Shown: piece by piece, positions 15,268-17,445 of the stretch | Layout of the letters: every line of letters starts with the position of its first letter | How positions within the stretch are numbered: the first letter of the stretch is position 1 | Assembly: GCA_002405615.1 (NCBI GenBank) | Contig: DHMD01000022.1 | Span: 38,355-55,799 of the forward strand | Source of the DNA: Christensenella sp. UBA4651 | GTDB lineage: Bacteria; Bacillota; Clostridia; Christensenellales; UBA1242 | Direction of reading: 5' to 3' | Length of the DNA: 17,445 nt | The notes under the pieces: model-generated | Databases searched by the model: none | What the model was told of the DNA's origin: nothing | What the model saw: the letters and a program-made list of their open reading frames with translations, nothing else | Made by a program: the position numbers and the translations under genes

Positions 15268-15876
15268 GTGAAAAAGGAACGAGAAAATTTATCAGAGAAT
15301 CAAATGATCCGAGTGTTGAGCAACAAAAAGGACAAACCCAAAAAGAATTTTAGGTGGCTATTTGAGGTGTTTTTTATCTCTTTGGGGCTGTCGATTTTGT
15401 TTGCTCTGGTTTCCGAATTAATGCTGGCGCATAGTAGTCTAGGGCTGGCTTTGATATTAATTATTCTATTAATGGTGGCTAATGTCTTTTTTGATTTGAT
15501 TGCTATGGCGGTAACTGCGTGTAGTATCAAGCCACTCTTGGAATTGAGTCAAAAAAATCAAAAGGGCGCAGATGTTGCTATTCGAATGGTCAAGAATGCG
15601 GACAAGGTTTCTTGTATTTGCGGTGATGTGGTAGGTGATATTTGTGGCATTTTGTGCGGTGCGGGTGGTGTAACTATTGCGGCAATTTTATTGACCTGTT
15701 GCCCTAGCGCAAATTCGCTCATTATCTCACTTCTACTCAATGCGGTGATTGCCTCTCTAACGATTACCGCCAAGGCAATCGGCAAAAGTTATGCATTAAA
15801 CCATTCTACACAGATTGTTATATTTGTTGCGAGGAAACTTTCGTTCTTGTCCAAAAAAGGGAAGAACAAGGGCTAG
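15268..15876 (+). CDS. Small clostridial membrane protein of unknown function (CorB-like by annotation habit)
   Basis: The 202-residue product has a Lys-rich start, two strong membrane helices (about 34-54 and 58-82), a cytosolic segment (about 85-130), one or two further hydrophobic stretches (about 133-170) and a basic tail. The motifs FDLIAMAVTA (75-84) and KNADKVSCICGDVVGDICGI (109-128) resemble, from memory, a small Clostridia family often labelled CorB-like or DUF21-like without the CBS domains of true transporters. I would not assign transport. It is Cys-rich in the core (C85, C116, C118, C126, C130, C144, C145). The GTG start at 15268 lacks a good binding site; an ATG at 15304 is an alternative. 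It stands alone between a terminator and the argR control region. Confidence 0.7.
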   Translation: MKKERENLSENQMIRVLSNKKDKPKKNFRWLFEVFFISLGLSILFALVSELMLAHSSLGLALILIILLMVANVFFDLIAMAVTACSIKPLLELSQKNQKGADVAIRMVKNADKVSCICGDVVGDICGILCGAGGVTIAAILLTCCPSANSLIISLLLNAVIASLTITAKAIGKSYALNHSTQIVIFVARKLSFLSKKGKNKG

Positions 15877-15917
15877 AAATAGCTAGAAATGCCTATTTTA
15901 AGCTAAAAATCCAATTT

Positions 15918-15958
15918 TATGCATAAATATTTACTAGAAAAATGTATAAAAATGCAAA
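15918..15958 (+). promoter_or_regulatory. Two tandem candidate ARG boxes upstream of argR
   Basis: AATGTATAAAAATGCAAA (15941-15958) matches the Bacillus ARG box CATGAATAAAAATKCAAG at nearly every position. TATGCATAAATATTTACT (15918-15935) is a weaker match. They are spaced 23 bases centre to centre, about two helical turns, as expected for one ArgR hexamer. The sites lie upstream of the argR -35 box. Confidence 0.65.
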
Positions 15959-15963
15959 AAGGT

Positions 15964-16014
15964 ATTGCATAATTATAAATTTTGTTATATAATAGTAAAG
16001 TATAAATATGCAAA
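15964..16014 (+). promoter_or_regulatory. argR promoter with two overlapping candidate ARG boxes
   Basis: TTGCAT (15965-15970) and TATAAT (15988-15993) are 17 bases apart, a good vegetative promoter. An inverted-orientation ARG box (about 15964-15981, matching 12 of 16 core positions) covers the -35, and another (15997-16014, 13 of 17) covers the transcription start and reaches the binding site. This arrangement predicts autorepression by ArgR with arginine. Confidence 0.68.
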
Positions 16015-16028
16015 GGGTGGTAATAAAT

Positions 16029-16487
16029 ATGGCAAGGACATCTCGTCAGGCTAAGATTATTGAAATCATCAATAAATCTGAAATTGATACTCAAGATGAG
16101 TTGGTTAGCGCTTTGAAAGATGCTGGCTTTAATGTAACCCAAGCGACAATTAGTAGGGATATCAAGGATTTGGGACTCTTTAAGGTTGCTGGGGAACAGA
16201 AAAAGTACAAGTATGCTATCGTAGAAGGGGATAGCCACGGGTACGCTGGCAAAATCAACACAATTTTTAAGGAATCTGTGTTGAGCGTTGCTGCGGTATG
16301 TAATCAAGTTGTTATAAGGACTTTGCGTGGAGTTGCAAACATTATTGCTTCTGTAATTGACAAGCAAACAATTTCTGGTGTTATGGGAATCGTGTATGGT
16401 GAGGACACTGTGTTGTTGATTGCTGCTGATGCCAAGGGGGCAGAGGGTGTAATTGAGCGTATTAAGGAATTTATGACGACTCTATAA
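16029..16487 (+). CDS. argR: Arginine repressor ArgR/AhrC
   Basis: ArgR is a hexameric regulator that, with arginine, represses biosynthesis and in some Firmicutes activates catabolism. The 152-residue product has a winged-helix domain (1-70) with the recognition segment VTQATISRDIKDLG (S42-R43) and a C-terminal hexamerisation domain with GVMGIVYGEDTVLLI. GEDT (124-127) stands where most members have GDDT, the arginine-contacting Asp pair; a conservative change. The ATG at 16029 fits the family length and follows AAGGGTGG (16013-16020); an in-frame ATG at 16008 lies upstream of that site. recN, the usual next gene, is absent. Confidence 0.95.
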   Translation: MARTSRQAKIIEIINKSEIDTQDELVSALKDAGFNVTQATISRDIKDLGLFKVAGEQKKYKYAIVEGDSHGYAGKINTIFKESVLSVAAVCNQVVIRTLRGVANIIASVIDKQTISGVMGIVYGEDTVLLIAADAKGAEGVIERIKEFMTTL

Positions 16488-16503
16488 TTTGTCCAAGTTT
16501 TTG

Positions 16504-16540
16504 ACGCAATTGTGTGAACAGTTGCGTTTTTTGTTTTTTG
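16504..16540 (+). terminator. Intrinsic terminator after argR
   Basis: ACGCAATTG (16504-16512) pairs with CAGTTGCGT (16519-16527), nine pairs with one G-U, around a 6-base loop, followed by a long T run broken by one G. It lies 16 bases after the argR stop. Confidence 0.9.
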
Positions 16541-16666
16541 AATAGCGTTTTCGTGCGTATGCGTGGGTAACCCTTTGCCACAGATAGATATGTATCAAAA
16601 CTATTAATGAAAAGGAATAGAATAACTTTTGCCTTCGCTCTTGACAATATTTTACTTTATTTTTGA
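16541..16666. other. Intergenic stretch with no recognised gene
   Basis: Between the argR terminator and the spoIVB promoter candidate I see no supported reading frame on either strand. A perfect TTGACA (16641-16646) has no well-spaced -10 box. A small palindrome GGGTAACCC is at 16565-16573. Confidence 0.5.
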
Positions 16667-16696
16667 GCATAAATTTTGCCAGAAATTCAAACACTA
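16667..16696 (+). promoter_or_regulatory. Candidate sporulation-sigma promoter of spoIVB
   Basis: Read as sigma-E type, GCATAAA (16667-16673) and CAAACACT (16688-16695) are 14 bases apart, and the -10 fits CATACAMT at 7 of 8 positions. Read as sigma-G type, GCATA (16667-16671) and AACACTA (16690-16696) are 18 bases apart, with 5 of 7 in the -10. In Bacillus spoIVB is transcribed in the forespore by sigma-G and sigma-F. The two readings overlap, so the compartment cannot be settled from sequence. Confidence 0.5.
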
Positions 16697-16714
16697 GACA
16701 AAAAGGGTAGTGTT

Positions 16715-17445
16715 ATGAAATTAAGTAAGATTTTAATTTGTATCACTTTTTGCGTTGCTATTACTTTCGCAGTTTGTTGCTGGACTCGTCCTTTTGATGA
16801 TGTCTATGATATGCCGCAAAATTTGGTTGTAAATAGTGAGGATTATAGTGAGCCAATTAGTGCGTTGGTTCAGTATAAATATAATAAGGAATCAAATACT
16901 GTTGATTTTCTGCTATTAAATACCCTCAAAATTCACAGTGTCAATGCAACGGAAACTCGCCAAGTATACCTTGGTGGAGATATTTGGGGGTTTGATTATG
17001 ACGGCAAAGGTGTGCTGGTGGTATCAAACAAGGGGCTGGGTGAAGCAAATACTGAATTGCTCGCTGGCGATGTGATTGTTGGAATTGACGAGAGTGAAGT
17101 AAGTTGCGTAGCGGATATTGCCAAGGCATTAAACGGCAAGGGCGAAAATCAGGAGGTTTGCGTAAAATTAGTCAGAAATGCAGAGCGAATAGAAAAATTT
17201 GTAAAGCCAAAATATGATTCATTAACCAAGCGGTACAAGTTAGGTGTGTGGGCGCAAGAGGGACTGAATGGTGTTGGAACTGTTACATACATTGATGCAC
17301 AGACGGGGAGGTTCGGTGCGTTGGGACATCCGATTGTAGAGCCAAATTCGCAGGCCATATTTGAGGTGGATTCTGGTAAGGCGCAAAAATGTGTGGTTTT
17401 GGGTGTAAAAAAGGCGGATAGAGGCTCTCCTGGTGAGATTAGGGC
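16715..17445 (+). CDS. spoIVB: SpoIVB serine peptidase (S55), 5' part, cut by window end
   Basis: SpoIVB is made in the forespore, exported, and cleaves SpoIVFA to trigger pro-sigma-K processing. The visible 243 residues have an N-terminal membrane anchor (about 5-22), a PDZ domain (about 86-140: LGGDIWGF, KGVLVVSNKG, LLAGDVIVGIDESEV) and the start of the S55 domain, with KLGVWAQEGLNGVGTVTYID and FGALGHPI, whose H205 matches the catalytic histidine. GSPGEIR (237-243) is also family-typical. The usual D-x-D-T-G after the catalytic His reads EPNSQ. The catalytic serine and aspartate lie beyond the window. ATG at 16715, with AAAAGGG at 16701-16707. Confidence 0.92.
   Translation, partial: MKLSKILICITFCVAITFAVCCWTRPFDDVYDMPQNLVVNSEDYSEPISALVQYKYNKESNTVDFLLLNTLKIHSVNATETRQVYLGGDIWGFDYDGKGVLVVSNKGLGEANTELLAGDVIVGIDESEVSCVADIAKALNGKGENQEVCVKLVRNAERIEKFVKPKYDSLTKRYKLGVWAQEGLNGVGTVTYIDAQTGRFGALGHPIVEPNSQAIFEVDSGKAQKCVVLGVKKADRGSPGEIR

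Noticed and set aside
15872..15890. Direct repeat GCTAGAAAT (15872-15880 and 15882-15890) and a weak 6-bp stem after the membrane protein gene
   Set aside because: Too short and AT-rich to support a mobile-element footprint, and the stem lacks a strong U-tract, so I do not call a terminator.
16398..16412. GEDT instead of GDDT in ArgR as loss of arginine binding
   Set aside because: Asp to Glu is conservative and the rest of the domain is intact; not enough to claim altered function.
16641..16673. TTGACA at 16641 as a vegetative promoter for spoIVB
   Set aside because: No acceptable -10 occurs at 16-18 bases; the nearest AT-rich hexamer is 21 bases away.
16482..16694. Minus-strand frame of 70 codons after argR
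   Set aside because: It covers the argR terminator and the spoIVB promoter region and has no recognisable family features.
1..17445. CRISPR array, tRNA, transposon, prophage or toxin-antitoxin genes
   Set aside because: No spaced repeats, cloverleaf genes, inverted terminal repeats or matching protein motifs were seen anywhere in the window.

Overview
The window is a dense, single-strand block of housekeeping and sporulation genes from a low-G+C, endospore-forming Firmicute, most likely a member of the Clostridia. All 23 supported genes are on the + strand. The evidence is the full spoIIIAA-AH operon, the spoIVB start, an ArgR/AhrC-type regulator and strong AGGAGG-type ribosome binding sites. 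TGA is used as stop and TGG as Trp, so the standard bacterial code applies. No tRNA, rRNA, CRISPR array, transposase or phage gene was seen. I cannot name the genus; an uncultured gut-type clostridial lineage would fit.

Region 1 (1-8121) is a transcription/translation operon. A vegetative promoter at 5-33 is followed at once by a perfect 10-bp hairpin at the predicted mRNA 5' end. Then come nusA, rnpM/ylxR, an L7Ae-type ylxQ gene, infB (TTG start, long Q/N/R-rich segment), rbfA, a DHH phosphoesterase (nrnA type), truB, an endonuclease IV-like TIM-barrel protein and efp. The genes are packed with short gaps or overlaps and end at an intrinsic terminator whose stem contains the efp stop codon.

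Region 2 (8122-12947) is the spoIIIA operon, AA to AH, behind a candidate sporulation-sigma promoter. Its products form the mother-cell half of the feeding-tube channel between mother cell and forespore.

Region 3 (12948-15248) has a vegetative promoter, a YqhY-type Asp23 gene, a hairpin, nusB, xseA and xseB, ending in a second terminator that contains a stop codon. Compared with the Bacillus order, accB, accC and folD are missing.

Region 4 (15249-17445) holds a small clostridial membrane protein of unknown role. It is followed by argR, behind a promoter crowded with four candidate ARG boxes, then a terminator and a 227-base gap. The gap holds a sporulation promoter candidate resembling the one before spoIIIAA, and then comes the 5' part of spoIVB, cut by the window edge. 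The usual ispA, dxs, tlyA, nadK and recN are absent.

Nothing here is clearly a new system. The best leads are an EF-P with Arg at the modified tip position, the sporulation element shared by spoIIIA and spoIVB, the ARG-box cluster, the disordered IF2 insert, the small membrane protein, and hairpins ahead of both nusA and nusB.
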